Assembly (NCBI GenBank): GCA_014529385.2
Contig: CM043969.1
Coordinates: forward strand, 15,884,446 to 15,948,445
DNA: 64,000 bases
From: Adiantum capillus-veneris
Lineage: Eukaryota > Streptophyta > Polypodiopsida > Polypodiales > Pteridaceae
Direction of reading: 5' to 3'
The notes under the pieces are model-generated. The model searched no databases, was not told where the DNA came from, and was given only the letters and a program-made list of their open reading frames with translations. The translations under genes were made by a program, and so were the position numbers. Shown piece after piece: positions 1 through 11,757 of the stretch. Position 1 is the stretch's first letter, and each line of letters opens with the position of its first letter.

Positions 1-379
1 GCCATTGCTATCAGTTTGAGGATCTTACTGCCAGTCTCCTTGTTTCTCAGCATATACTTCATGTCTTGCTTATTTCCTTCCAATGTAGCCCGTAGGAAAG
101 CAACCATGAGGCATCTCGAGAAGTTGCGCATCGGTGTTTTCAAATCCCTGAAGCACACATAATGGATGTCCAATACTCATAGTACGCTCTTGAACTCTAA
201 TTTTCCAATTGCAGCAACGATAGCCCTGGTTTCTGCAATACCGGTACCCATACTGTGTGAGCAATGTTAAGTGGTTTATTATGATTCCGCCCTCATTCTG
301 ACTAGCAGGTGTAGCTAGCTGATGAGAATTGAAGAATGGGAAGCCTAAGCCGTTTATGCTCCCTCCCGGGCGTGCACTG

Positions 380-381
<2 letters not shown>

Positions 382-449
<68 letters not shown>

Positions 450-915
450 GAGGAGTTCTCTTGATCTTGAAGCTCTCCATTGCTATTATTCTCTTCTGAA
501 TTTCATATTGAGGAAAAATTGACCTCTGAAAGCATCATGCAATCAGACAAGACGGTAGTGGTTGTTGGTGAGCGCTATTTCTGTGCGCCTTTTAGTGCAG
601 TTGTGCTCTCTCAGATGGAATCCGTCATTGACCCAAAGAGAAAAAAGCTACGATTTTGTTGTCGAGGACGGCCAAGACTGTGTTGTATTCAAAATTGATA
701 GTCGTGCCCTCAGTTGGCTACCCTCCTAGACCACGTTGTCCATAGTGCTTTGTGTGTCCACAAGTCAAAGTGCCTGTGAGAAGTGGGATAGCATCGTAAA
801 TTGACTACATCAAGGAAACATGTAAACAATGCGCGAAAGAAAGTTGGCCAAACATCTTCTGTATGCTTTCGTCTGTAGAGCTATTGCCTGCAAACAACAC
901 TGCAATTTAGAGGGG

Positions 916-1007
<92 letters not shown>

Positions 1008-1086
1008 ATCTACAAGAGCGAGCATAGATAACATTGGGCATTGAAGGAATATTGTGTTACACGAGAGAGACGATTTTCCATGGCGG

Positions 1087-1131
<45 letters not shown>

Positions 1132-1207
1132 CCAATTTCACAGTACACGCTATGCTCGCCTTTGTAATCTTGAAATTTCATAATGTTAATAATAGTGTCT
1201 TAAGCCT

Positions 1208-1280
<73 letters not shown>

Positions 1281-1358
1281 ATTCAATTGCACAATACACA
1301 TTATGCTCACCTTTGTAATCTTGTAATTTTGTAATGATAATGATAGTGTCTTAACCCC

Positions 1359-1394
<36 letters not shown>
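382..1394. repeat. Cluster of (GA)n microsatellites
   Basis: At least five long GA tracts occur here: about 382-446, 917-1003, 1091-1128, 1208-1279 and 1362-1394. Two of the spacers (about 1130-1207 and 1280-1361) resemble each other, with a shared 'tatgctc.cctttgtaatcttg' type unit followed by 'gatagtgtctta', so part of the cluster is a tandem duplication of spacer plus tract. Reading frames of Ser-Leu or Arg-Glu repeats through here are products of the dinucleotide repeat, not genes. Confidence 0.95.
537..715 (+). pseudogene. Possible LURP-one-related (Tubby-like fold) gene fragment
   Basis: From the ATG at 537 the frame reads a segment with VVVVGERYFCAPF, then after a frame change near 650 the segment DFVVEDGQDCVVFKID. 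This resembles the start of plant LURP-one-related proteins, where 'VVG..YCAPYP' is followed by a 'DF.V.D.NG...FKV.G' strand. Only this first part is present; a stop follows at about 710 and the downstream region is GA microsatellite. I see a short, frameshifted fragment, perhaps a captured or decayed first exon. The family assignment is from memory of the motif and is tentative. Confidence 0.35.
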
Positions 1395-1396
<2 letters not shown>

Positions 1397-2674
1397 TTTT
1401 CATTGATTCTGCACTTTTTTTGGAGAAAAGATACCACCCTCTCCCTTTAAAAGTTGGTATATTCTCACATGTAATCTCACTATATCATTGAGAAGTATCT
1501 CTTGGGATTCACTGTTTATTAGCTTTTTCTTTTTAGACATACTCGTGATATTCTCTCCACACTTCCTCAAAATCTATTTTCTCACCCTCAAATTTAAAAT
1601 TTAGAGGTAAATCTCAAAATTTATATGTGGGATCACTATGTTATTTTGAGCACTTACTGTAAATTGTAAATGAAACATCTCATACCTTGCATCCTAAAAT
1701 TTAGAGTCTTCAAAATTTAGGTTCAATAAAGCATTTTAGCATTTTCAAACGGTCTATAGACCTCCATTAACCCATCTTGTCTAAGCATAGCTACATTTGA
1801 AAATGATTAAGCACATTACCATTTAAGGACCATAGTGTTGCCACAAGCTTGTCTGGATGAAGTTGCTCGTGCAAATATGACAATGGCCACGCTTTAGAGT
1901 GTTAAGTACAATGCCTACCTTAAGTGTAAAGACAACCAATGGCCTCGGTACGCAAGATCTAGCCGAGATATTATTTAATCAATCATCGGTTTCCTTGAAT
2001 TATAGAAGTTTGGTTGATCTCACTCATTCCTCGATGGCAGAAATGGGTTTGCAAAGTTGAGAAATGAATAGGTCAAATATGGGAAGGAAAAGTGTGAAAA
2101 GGAAGAGGTTAATATTTTGTGGATGCACATGTGGTACTGGTGGAAGATAGCCATAGGCTTGAGTTTGTTAGTAAATCCATTGATGGGGGAGGGTATGCAA
2201 TTGCACATAGGATAAACAGATTATTGGCCTGAGGTAAACGTTGGAAATATGGTATGGGAAATTGGAGCTGAACTAGGATGTAAGACCACAAGCATGGGGT
2301 TGTCGCACCTTGTTCTTGGCACCACCTAAAATATCCCGCATCCAAGTCGACCCTCCATGAACCCTAGGGGGTTGTAGAGGGTTGTTTATGGCTTTGCACA
2401 ACACAAGCAACATGCATACGTGGAAGATTCATGACATGGAGGTGAAAGTTTGAATCAGGCCATTAGAGCACCAAATAGAGTGCCTAGTGCATTTTGGCAG
2501 AAACATAAAGATGGAAAGATTATAAAGTGGCGAGTAAAACTGACGAAAGTATTTTAGACTAGAGTTGATTTGGGAAACTACATTACAATGTTCTCCATTG
2601 GTCTAGTAGTTCTCATTCGCTCGGTTTCTTCTCCGCTCGGAAGCACTCGCTCGGATATTGGGATTCCTCTAGGA
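1395..2674. other. AT-rich stretch without a recognisable gene
   Basis: I see no reading frame with recognisable protein similarity, no RNA gene and no clear repeat boundary. Parts around 1850-2560 may be old transposon remnant, but the frames are broken and I cannot name a family. Confidence 0.5.
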
Positions 2675-2851
2675 GAGAGAGAGCGGGCCCCGGGTGCTAA
2701 TGGAGAGGTGTGGCCAAATTGGTGGCACTCCGCCAGTGGTTAAGCCTAGAGGTGTGGTGAATGTTAAAGAAACCTCCTTTTTCTTTATTTTTTTTCCTTG
2801 GTAATATGCTCTCCCCTTCTTGGGGTTTGCGGTTTTGAAAATAGGCCATCA
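2675..2851 (-). repeat. E1 3' LTR, truncated
   Basis: About 175 bp match the outer end of the E1 5' LTR at 11,575-11,757, including the shared 'gcgggccccgggtgctaatgg' region and the 'ctctccccttcttggggttt' region. The element-side end is CCATCA at 2,851, the reverse complement of the TGATGG LTR start seen in other copies. A minus-strand polypurine tract lies just to the right (about 2,853-2,866). Similarity stops in the GA run, which suggests slippage or recombination there. Confidence 0.85.
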
Positions 2852-2926
2852 TTAGCCCTCCCGTCTAGCTAGAGGCATTCATGCTTCTAGCCCTACCTCT
2901 AATTCTTTAGTCGTGGAGTTGGAGGG

Positions 2927-4140
2927 TTATCCCTCTTCTGGAATATCTAGCATGAACTCTGGATCAAACCTAAGGAAATACCTTTTTAGTCTCCATCCAT
3001 TGACTCTAGTCTTGTGAATTCTCCCATCTGCTTCCATCAACTTATAGCTACCGTTGTCATAGCGCTTTTTGACAATGAATGGTCCTTCCCATTGGGGTTG
3101 AAATTTCTTATTCTTCTTGGTGTCAAATTTGTTGTCATGTCTCAATACTAACATGACTTTTTCCAGACCCTTTTCCTTAAGCCCTTGATTGAAGGTGATC
3201 CGGCGTCGCTCTACCTTGCTACATAGTGATTGATTGCATCTTCCCTATCTAGTTGGAGCCTTTCTAGATCCAGGGTGTGGTTGCGGAGATTTACAATTGG
3301 GCGGTGTAATTGGCTAGCAATGACTCATAAGCTGGCTATCTGTACCTCAGTGGGTAGAATTGCCTCCTTTCCGTAAACTAGATGGAAAGGGGTGAAACCT
3401 AATGATGTTCAAAACGTCGTTTGGTAGGCCCATAAATCGGCCATGAGATGTTTATCCCAGTCTCTTGTGTGGTTATTCACCTGCTTTGTAATGATTTTGC
3501 AGATCATTCCGTTTACCTTTTCTACTAGGCCATTACACTGTGGATAGTATGGTGTGGAATGTCGGCGTGTAATGCCTAAATTTTTCATCAGTTCTCCCAC
3601 CAAATCACCTCTGAAACCTAGTCCCCTATCTAATATTATCTCAAGAGGAGTGCCAAAACGGCAACAGATGTGCTCAAATATGAACTTTGTTACCTCTTGG
3701 GTTGTAATGCAAGTGGTGGCTGCTGCTTCTGCCCATCGGGTCATGTAGTCTACACCAACTAGAATGTATAGTTTTCCTGATTGGTCCCTTGGTAGAGGAC
3801 CGATTGCATCTATTCCCCATTTCTCAAATGGACCATATGAGATGATAGGAGTCTGTGGCTCATAGGTTAGTGTGCAATCACTGGCCACTTGACAGGCCTT
3901 GCATGTTTTACACCAATGATGTACATCCCTGTTTAGACTAGGCCAAGAGTATCCTGCCTGTAGAATCTTCCTACTGGTGATATCTAAAGAAAAATGACCA
4001 CCGTAGACACCATCATGGAAACTTGAAATTACCTCTGTGATCTCACTAAAGGTTGGTACTCGCCTGAGAATCTGATCCTTGCCCTTACAATACAAGTGGT
4101 CGTTTACAAGGTGGTATCTTGTAGCCTTCCTTACCAGCCA
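2927..4140 (-). pseudogene. E1 integrase (broken)
   Basis: The minus strand encodes a Ty3 integrase. An HHCC zinc-binding part is visible as HDGVYGGH then CKTCKAC, followed by the catalytic core: first Asp in GIDAIGP, second Asp in ILDRGLGF, and Glu in NGLVEKVNG. The C-terminal domain (2,927-3,154) has the FQPQWEGPFIVKKRY block typical of plant Ty3 integrases. Stops and frameshifts separate the core (3,409-4,095) from the C-terminal block. The second catalytic region reads LDRG where SDRG is usual. Confidence 0.9.
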
Positions 4141-4700
4141 CTATTTCTGGCCTTTAGTGTACCCTTTCGGACATTCTCCTATATCTAGAAAGCTAATGAT
4201 GTCAGGCATAGCATCACTACCTTGAAAGAGGGGTAGTTTCAGTTTGATTGCTCTTACGAGAACGTCTTGTATTCTTTCCTTGGCTAGAGCATCTGCCTCC
4301 TGATTTTTTGTCCTGGGGACATGAAATAGTTGCAGTGCTTCAAACTTCCTTAAAAGATCCTTAACTTGGCGTAGTTGACCAAGTAAAACTTGACTTTTAC
4401 AAACCCAAGTGCCGTTTATCTTCTTTATCAGAAGCAAAGCATCGCCAAACACATTTAGGCGGTGAATCCCTTGCAAAATACATTGTTCTAACCCAAGAAT
4501 TAAAGCTGCATACTCTTCTTCGTTGCTGGAGTGGGAGTGTAATAGCTGCCCCCGATGGAGAATACCCTTTCCTGTTGCTCATTGAAAATGACTATGCCAG
4601 CTGCAGACTGTTCCACTGTTCTCTTGTATGCTCCGTCAAACAAAAAAGGGAGTGAGCTCTTTCTAGCTTAGGACTTTCTATCATTGGTGTCTCTTCTTTT
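4141..4700 (-). pseudogene. E1 second RNase H domain (broken)
   Basis: The minus strand encodes an extra RNase H: LNVFGDALLL holds a catalytic Asp and KNQEADALA the last conserved Asp region. The N-terminal part (FDGAYK and NEAEYAAL motifs of the sister copies) lies in another frame at 4,500-4,660. It ends in the linker with FQGSDAMPDI and CPKGYTKGQK, which joins integrase. Dual RNase H is known from the Tat lineage of plant Ty3 elements. Confidence 0.85.
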
Positions 4701-4782
4701 GCTTCGTGTTGACCTTCAGCTTCTTCTCATAGTGGCGATGAGTAAGAATAACCGCTAAACTAGCCCTGGTGGAGTTTTCTAC

Positions 4783-6130
4783 TTACATGGTGTAGTCAAA
4801 CTCTTGTAATCTAACCAGCCATTTAGAGATCCTAGATGAGACACCCATGTGTTGCATTACATACGAGAAAACCTCCTCCATTGTCAGAATTACAAAGGGT
4901 CTAGGAAGTAGATAGGAGCAGAACTTTGTGGTAGCAAACATTAGTGCAAGCACCATGTGTTCTACTGTGGTGAATCCCTTTTCTGATGGGGTCATGACAC
5001 GACTAGAGAAGTAAATAGGATGCATGAAAGAAGTTTGGGGGTCCTTTTGCATTAGTACGGCTCCGAGTGTATCACTTCCTACCTTGGGGTTCACATAGAA
5101 GGCTTGTCCCACTTGGGGGGTGAAATGGTGGGAAGCGTAGCTAGGATTTGCTTCACCTCGGTAAATTGCTTCTCATTTTCTTCAATCCATGAGAAGACAT
5201 CCCTCTGGGTGACTTGTTGTAGAGGGAGAACCACTTGAGATAGCAAATGGATGAACCTACTTAAGTATCTTACCTTCTGAAGGAAAGAAATCAACTACTT
5301 AGCTGTGGTGGGTGATGACAAAGATACCAAATCTTGAATCTTGCTAGGGTCAGCCTCAATCCCTTTTGCCGAAACTACATGGCCAAGGAGAGTGACATTG
5401 CTTTCACCAATGTGACACTTATCCACGTTGAGGTGGCCACCCAAGGTTTTCAGCCTGGTGAGGCCATCATAGACTTTGCTCAAATGGAGGGAGCGTGAAC
5501 TATAGATGAAAAAATCATCTATGAAGACCCGTATTGACGTTCCAAAGTATGGTTGGAAGACAAAGGTTACATAGCACTAGAATGTGGCTGGAGCATTGGT
5601 GAGGCCAAAATACATCACTCTGTAAGAAAAGCATCCCCAAGGTGTTATGAAAGTTGTCTTTTTCTGGTCTTCTTCCACAATGCTAATCTGAAAGTATCCT
5701 GAGTAGCCATCACATACTGTGTAGCGCTCATGACTTGCCACTTCATTGAGAATTTCATCTTGGAATAGGAGGGGAAAGTGATCCCTCTTTGTGGCTGCAT
5801 TGAGAGGTTTATAGTCCACACAGATTTCCACTTTCCATTCTTCTTTGGTGTGATTACTACTGGAGAGACCCATTCTGAGTCTTTGACGGGGTAGATGAAA
5901 CCTGCCTGTAGCAAATTCCTCACTTCTTTGAGTAGTTCCTCTTGTTGGATTACCCCAAGTCTTCTGAGATTTTGCACTACGGGTTTACTTAATTCCTTGA
6001 GTTTTATGCGGTGTTGTACTACTCTGATTCCTCTTATCTTATCATAACCATCAATGAACAATGTAGTGAAGTTACCTAGCATGGATACATATTCCTTCCT
6101 CTCCTCATCGGTTAACTCATTGCAGAGCAT
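4783..6130 (-). pseudogene. E1 reverse transcriptase and first RNase H (broken)
   Basis: RT motifs in order on the minus strand: KLRRLGVIQQEELLKEV, WVSPVVITPKKNGKW, a VCDGYSGYFQI block with the first catalytic Asp, FGLTNAPATF, and FIDDF as the YxDD-box equivalent. The connection and Ty3-type RNase H follow (VGSDTLGAVLMQKDP, PIYFSSRVMTPSEKGFTTVEH). At least four stops or frame changes interrupt it (about 5,870, 5,578, 5,296, 5,100). The catalytic box is FIDDF, unlike the YxDD of most Ty3 elements, and is shared by E2 and E4. Confidence 0.9.
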
Positions 6131-6211
6131 CCGATGTAACTTACTTGTATCCTCTAAGTATTGCGTACCTGATGGTTCCTCTAGGTTTGTCGGGGGTGCT
6201 TCAGTTTGTGT

Positions 6212-6960
6212 CTATCTTTTTGGGTCTTTAAGGATGACCCCCATCACTTCGATGCTACTATCAATCTCTTCAGTTGTTGTTGTCTCTTCTCCTGAGGTGG
6301 ACGAATAGTCACTGGTGGACTCATCTTCTAAAGCCTCCAAGATCATGTTGCATTGCTTCCCAGTCCTCATGTCGTAGAATATGGACTTCCCTTTAGCATC
6401 TTTCATCTGGATCATTCGGGTACGTTAGTCTTGCTTAGCTTACATAGCCATGAGCTAGGGTCTCCCAAGAATGATAGGGTAGTCCTCCCCTTTGTGTGGA
6501 ATGACAAAGATGTCTATCTCCACTTCTGTATTTAATGCCTTTACTTTGACCGCATTCACAATGCCTACACATTTCACTCTTACATTATTTTCCATTTTGG
6601 CTCGGCAGGGTGCCACCCTACTCACCTCTAGGCCTAGATGGTGCATCATTTTTTCACTCATGACGCATATTTGCGTGCCACCATCTATGTAGACGTTTGA
6701 GATTCATTGCCCCTTGATGTGGGCATCCATAGTTGGTAGGATGTCATCGAGATCCCTCCGAGAGATAGCCCCAGCTATCCTTGGTCTTGATTTCCTTGTA
6801 CTTACCATCTTCGTCCATTGCCTCCTCATCCTTGGTGTAAGGTGGAGTAATTGGGGCCAACAAGTTATCTTCGGGCCCTGCAACAACACATCCTGAACTA
6901 ATTCATAGGGTTTAGCATACTCACCTAGTGAAAAATCCACGATGTCTATCTTCCGTCGTG
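6212..6960 (-). pseudogene. E1 retropepsin region (broken)
   Basis: The minus strand carries YIDGGTQICVMS at about 6,680-6,700, followed by a conserved stretch ending DYPIILGRP, as expected for an aspartic protease dimer subunit. The active-site triplet is Asp-Gly-Gly rather than Asp-Thr/Ser-Gly. An acidic Ser/Thr/Glu-rich linker leads to RT. Stops at about 6,704 and 6,960 split the frame. Confidence 0.8.
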
Positions 6961-7140
6961 GCTAAGATGCCTGCTTGCTAGACTCGCCTTTCCCTTTCAT
7001 TTTCTCTTCTCTTTGAGAGGCTTCTTCGTGCCTGGAACTCTTTACTCCCATGGCATCCACTTCTTCTACTTTTGCTTTCCCATTGTACTTCTCTCGAACT
7101 GGTTCTTCTACCTTTCCCTTCCCTTTAGCTTCCAAGCTAA

Positions 7141-8131
7141 TAATACTCATCGCTTGGTTTATAGCAGGTGGTGGGGGTAGCGACGGAATAAGAGGTGGTT
7201 ATGGTTGTTGTATAGGTGGTCAAAGGATTTGGACCGGTGGAATCAGCCTTGGTTGCCTGGGTGGTGGTGGTCTTGCCCTTGGTGGAGAGATCTGATTCTG
7301 TCTCCCTCCTCTATTGAAATTCTGCCTTCTTGGATGTGGGCAGTAGTACATGCCATGGCCGTCTTCCCCGCAATTATAGTAGTGGTACTCTTGGTTTTGC
7401 CTTTGTTGTCCTCTTCCTTGTTCTGGATTTCTGACGGGTGCATGCCCTTGCTGCACCAGATGCACAGATAAACTCTCGAGTTGGGTAGTGATGCAACTCG
7501 GCAGGTCTTGCTGCTCTTCTGATGCCTCTTGTGGTTGGGCTCTATGAACGGTTGTTGCAGTCACTGGGGTTAGTCGGTCTGAGTTTGATTCCTCTGACTT
7601 GTTGACTCTTTCTTGCATGCGTAGCTTCTTATCTTTAAGGTGAGCTACTTCTATTGCCAACTCATATGTTGCAGGAAACCTTCCCTTCACCTTCTCCTTA
7701 AGCGGAGACCACCATAGGACAGCAATGAAACGGTCCTTCTTTAGAAAATTAGGCACTCCTTCACCTTCCTCCAGTGAGGCAACCCATCTCTCCCACAAAT
7801 CCACAAACTTGGACTCGTAGGTGGCATACTCTAGCAGACCTCCCTGCTTTAATTCTGTCAGTAGCTGCCATAGCTTCTCCGAGGTTGTGCCTCCACCAAA
7901 CCTCTTCACAAAGGCAGCACGTAACACATCCCATGCATTTTTGGTAGCCTAGGGCAAAGCATTGTACCAAGACTTGGCCTCTATGTTCATTAGTAGAGGA
8001 AAAATTTATAGCCGTGATGCATCGTCATGCTTGTTGGAAACCACACAAGAGATGTCAAAATCATCCAGGAAGTCAGTGGTGACGTCTTCTCCCTTCTTTC
8101 CATTGAATGTAGGGAAAGAAAAACTTGCCAT
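7141..8131 (-). pseudogene. E1 gag (capsid and nucleocapsid, broken)
   Basis: The minus-strand ATG at 8,131 starts a protein related to the E2, E3 and E4 gag (LTTDFLDDFDI-like start, AFVKRFGGGTTSE, YESKFVDLWERW). Two early stops lie near 8,005 and 7,950; the rest is open from 7,927 to 7,220. The zinc knuckle reads YYNCGEDGHGMYYC, so the first Cys is replaced by Tyr. A proline-rich tail and a Lys/Glu-rich linker lead to protease. Confidence 0.88.
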
Positions 8132-8411
8132 GGTAGTGACTCAGAAAATTACATACTTTTTTTTTTAATATTAATGATAGTAGCGGCTCATAGTGGCTTT
8201 TTACAGGGTTGGGCAGATAGAAAACAGGATAAAGATGGAAACATTGAAGGAGTGGTGGTAATCCAATATGTAGAGAATGATAGGGTTTGGGGAGCTAAGG
8301 ATTTCTCCTAGCACCGCAGCACCGAACAAATACACAATCTTCTGTTGTATAAATCTAGACCGGAACGATGTTGGTCCGTTTTCCATCATGCACAAAGGGT
8401 GGAGTACTTAC

Positions 8412-8938
8412 TTATACTCTTACCATGACGGTGTTGATGAGTCGGAACATCCACAAGAGGTCATTGCCTTTCATAGGCTCTACTTTTCCTTCGTTGCTCC
8501 GTACGTACGGGGTGATGGCGATGCGTCTGACTACTCCCAGCCTTTTGGATAGTAGCAATTGCAGATAATTACTGTAGTCGGCATGTGGCATGAATTCCAC
8601 TCCATTCAACTGTAATTCATCTCCAACCCACTAGGTTTGGTGGTGGAGAGCCTCTTCATGATGAGCGGTATGGGGAGAGGAGGAAGACCCTCTACCCGTC
8701 TTCCAAAACAACGAGAGTAGTAGCCTAACCGCTCTTCCTTAGGGCATCGGAACCTTCTTACCACTTCTACTTCAGGATTGTCAAAATGGACTGGCATTAC
8801 TCGCATGCGTCGTGCAAATCGATAGGCGACCTTCTGTCGCTTAGCCTCGGATGACCTTCTCTTTGGCAAATAGGGTACGACCCGGATTTCCGAACTTGGA
8901 GCACTAGCTTGGCCAGATGCTTCTTCCTTTGGGGTCAT
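8412..8938 (-). pseudogene. E1 pre-gag accessory frame (176-aa family, broken)
   Basis: This is the E1 copy of an accessory protein also found in E3 (20,408-20,938) and E4 (28,042-28,572). Shared features are a Ser-rich start (MTPKEEASGQAS), a basic patch (KRRSSEAKRQKVAYRFARRMR), then a region ending LLSKRLGVVRR and MCRLINT-like residues. Here it is split by a frame change near 8,608. I do not recognise the family; it may be an RNA-binding or nuclear-targeted accessory factor because of the basic patch, but that is a guess. Confidence 0.65.
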
Positions 8939-9124
8939 GTGTTTCCAGATTGGCTTATCCTTTCCTTACCTTTGGCTCCATCAGCCCCTTTAGGCCATTT
9001 TGGAGTAGAGGTTATACCTTTGATTGCAGTTTCCTTAGGAAAGAGAGGCCTTACCATTTTCTTTCATCCTTTGATATAAACGACTTCCTCACGGTGAATG
9101 TCGATGTAGACAATTTCAGCCCCT

Positions 9125-9376
9125 TCACTGCCTTCGTTGTTGTTGGCACTCACTGATAGTGTGTTTTGGTTGACAGTAGTGATAGCACTTTATAGGACTC
9201 CCACCTGATGCTCTCAATTTGTGGTTAGAACGAGCAACACGAGATGGGGAGCTTACCTCATGAATATTGACGACACTACAGCGTGGCAGTAGTACTTCAA
9301 CCAAGGCGGCTAGTGCCTCCTTAGTCTCCTCCTCTTCCATCCTCCAGTTAGAGAATTCCTTCAGCAATTCGTCCAT
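9125..9376 (-). CDS. E1 first frame after the primer site, zinc-knuckle remnant
   Basis: The minus-strand ATG at 9,376 begins MDELLKEFSNWRMEEEETKE, matching frames in E3 (21,367) and E4 (27,613). It ends in CYHYCQPKHTISEC, a CCHC-like knuckle in which the second Cys appears replaced by Tyr; E3 has the intact form CHHCCQPRHTVNEC. An acidic helix followed by a zinc knuckle upstream of gag is unusual for Ty3 elements. Confidence 0.6.
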   Translation of the reverse strand: MDELLKEFSNWRMEEEETKEALAALVEVLLPRCSVVNIHEVSSPSRVARSNHKLRASGGSPIKCYHYCQPKHTISECQQQRRQ

Positions 9377-9437
9377 GATTGATGAGGTGTGTTGCTTTCA
9401 GCATTGTAAACTGAAGGTTTCTTAGAAGCCCTCCTCA

Positions 9438-9450
9438 ATGGGGGCACCAA
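9438..9450 (-). other. E1 primer binding site
   Basis: Directly inside the 5' LTR the minus strand reads TTTGGTGCCCCCA. The same sequence follows the LTR end in E2 (13,991), E3 (about 21,430-21,442) and E4 (27,538). It begins TGG, as primer sites complementary to a tRNA 3' CCA do. The priming tRNA would end ...GGGGGCACCA; I cannot assign it. Confidence 0.75.
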
Positions 9451-9451
9451 A

Positions 9452-10810
9452 TGACGAGCGCAAAGTGCGACACGGACCCCGACGGCCTCTAAACTGCAGG
9501 AAGCCAACGCATGCCGCAAGCCTGTCTCACGGTGAAGCGAATAGGGGGCACCACCTAGCTTTGAGCGGTTAGGATGCAGACAATGGTGATTTGAAATATC
9601 ACAGATTTTACACACACGCACACACACACACACACACAAAGAATAGACAGGTTATGAAAACCCTTGGGGGTGTGAGGGAGAATTATTCTCTTGCAATATT
9701 TATAGCAACCTTATTTTCGGCGAGGTGGCAAATCATGGTGATAGAGAGATAGAGGGAGAAATAGTGAGCCTACTTGGTGCGTTCTCTAGAGATGACTCAC
9801 TGACACGAAGCTTGCTAACATGAGTGTGTGTGCATCGATTGTTGGAGTCGAGATGTAGACATAGCTTCTTCACATAGTACAAATTCCCAAAGAAAATTGC
9901 TACACTAAGTCCGCTCTCTCATGGTGCAAATGTTGCCAATCCCTCCTACCAAAATACTACCAAGTGCTGACCTCTGATGAACTTGCCCCCCCCCCCCCGA
10001 TAGTGACCTCTCAGTGCCTTTTTATAGGTGTTGGCTGCTTTAGATTAGGATAATCCAATGTGATTAGGATAATCTAATAAGGGGAGACAAAGCAAGGCGG
10101 TGGGCCCTGGGTGGTAGACCCTTGCTTTGTCTTGGAAAATATTATAAGGAAAACCTTTAGGTGGGCCTTTGTGACCATCACCTAGAGAGATGAGAATTTA
10201 GAAATTTGAGATTTTTTACAAGGTTTGATTGAAACTCGAAAAAAATGATGACAAACTACCTTTTTTACTGAAGAGAGCATTGTGGACGCGATACCGATGA
10301 ATGGCAGCCTTGCTGGTGCGTCAGTGTAGCGCACTCCTCACTTTCGGGGTCGGTCGGGGCATGCCTTCAGCGCCTTTGCTTGTTTTGGTGTCAGTGTCGC
10401 GAGATTTGGTCGTCTTCTTTCTTTTGTCGATGTCGATGTCATTCGATTTCTTTTTTTTTGTATTTTTCTGGTGTGTGCGTATACGCGTGCGTGTATGTAT
10501 GTGATTGCGCGTGGATGTGTGTGTATATATATGAGTGTGTGCGTGGGAATGAGGGAGTGTTTTATATATATATATATATTTATTTATTTATTTATTTTTT
10601 ATGTTTCTTACTGCAGAGAGCGGCGACGCAGAGATTTGGAGGGAGACAGAGAGTGTGTGCGAGGGGTGTGTGTGCATGTATGAGAGAGATGGGGTGAAGT
10701 GAGAGTGTGTGTGGGTGGTGGGTGTCTTCCTTGCGCCCGCATGGGCCGAGAGGGAGAGAGAGAGGGTGAGGGAGGTCGAGCTAGCATGCGGTGGGGAGAG
10801 ATGGGAGGGG

Positions 10811-10849
<39 letters not shown>

Positions 10850-11329
10850 GAGAGCAGAAACGCGACGCCTTCGGGCCTGAGAGCGTGGGTGAGAGATGGT
10901 GAGGATGGGCGGCCTGACTCAGAGGGTGCGACGAGGCAGGAGTGGGATGGTGAGGGAGGGTGCATGAGGGAGTGTGTGTGTGTGTGTGGTGTGCATAAGA
11001 GAGAGCGGAAACGCGGTGCCTACGGGCTTGGTCCAGGAGTGAGAGAGAGTGAGAGGTGGATGGGCTCGGGTGGCCCGCTGTCGACAGAGAGCGCGAGAAG
11101 AGGGGGGTTTGTGGATAATGGTCAACGGAATGGTAGGTGTGAGGGAGAATTATAGAGAGAGAGAGAGAGTTATGTTGTGGCGGATTCCCACCGTGGGGAA
11201 GAGAGTGGAAGAGAGTGTGTGAGTGGGGGGGGGGGGTATAGCCTGGAGGAGAGTGAAGCCGAGGGGGTGTGGAGAGGGAAGAGGGGGGGGTATAGTATGG
11301 TGTCCTGCTAGGTCTGGGATATGGACGAG

Positions 11330-11417
<88 letters not shown>

Positions 11418-11541
11418 ATATTACAAAACTGGCGCCCCGCTAGGGAATATAAGAAATGTTTTTTTTTAAATGCGCCCATTGGGCCAGGTGGTGCAGCGCG
11501 GCAGGGTAAGTGAGAGAGAGTGGGTTGGCGGAGCCGAGCAG

Positions 11542-11579
<38 letters not shown>

Positions 11580-11757
11580 GGCCCCGGGTGCTAATGGAGA
11601 GGTCTGGCCAAATTGGTGGCGCTCCGCCTGTGGTTAAGCCTAGAGGGGTGGTGAATGTTAAAGAAACCTCCTTTTTGTTTTCTTTTTTTCTTGCTAATAT
11701 GCTCTCCCCTTCTTGGGGTTTGGTTCTCGTGGTCGCGGTTTTGAAAACCGGCCGTCA
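9452..11757 (-). repeat. E1 5' LTR with microsatellites
   Basis: A 2.3-kb LTR in minus orientation, from CCGTCA at 11,757 (TGACGG on the minus strand) to the TGAC at 9,452 next to the primer site. It holds (AC)n at 9,612-9,638, (GT)n at 10,813-10,847, TA/TTTA tracts near 10,563-10,598, and GA tracts at 11,332-11,415 and 11,542-11,577. Frames with His-Thr, Val-Cys or Ser-Leu repeats here are microsatellite products. The 9,960-10,260 part matches the E4 5' LTR. Confidence 0.85.

Larger units (their letters stand above)
2675..11757 (-). mobile_element. E1: decayed Ty3/gypsy LTR retrotransposon with dual RNase H
   Basis: On the minus strand the order is 5' LTR (9,452-11,757), primer site, accessory frames, gag, protease, RT, RNase H, second RNase H, integrase, polypurine tract and a partial 3' LTR. 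Every coding part has stops or frameshifts, so this copy is dead. The second RNase H between RT-RNase H and integrase is a trait of the plant Tat-type Ty3 lineage. The left LTR is cut off inside a GA tract at about 2,675, so no target duplication can be read. Confidence 0.9.

Noticed and set aside
70-1403. Several Ser-Leu or Arg-Glu repeat reading frames
   Set aside because: They are translations of GA/CT microsatellites.
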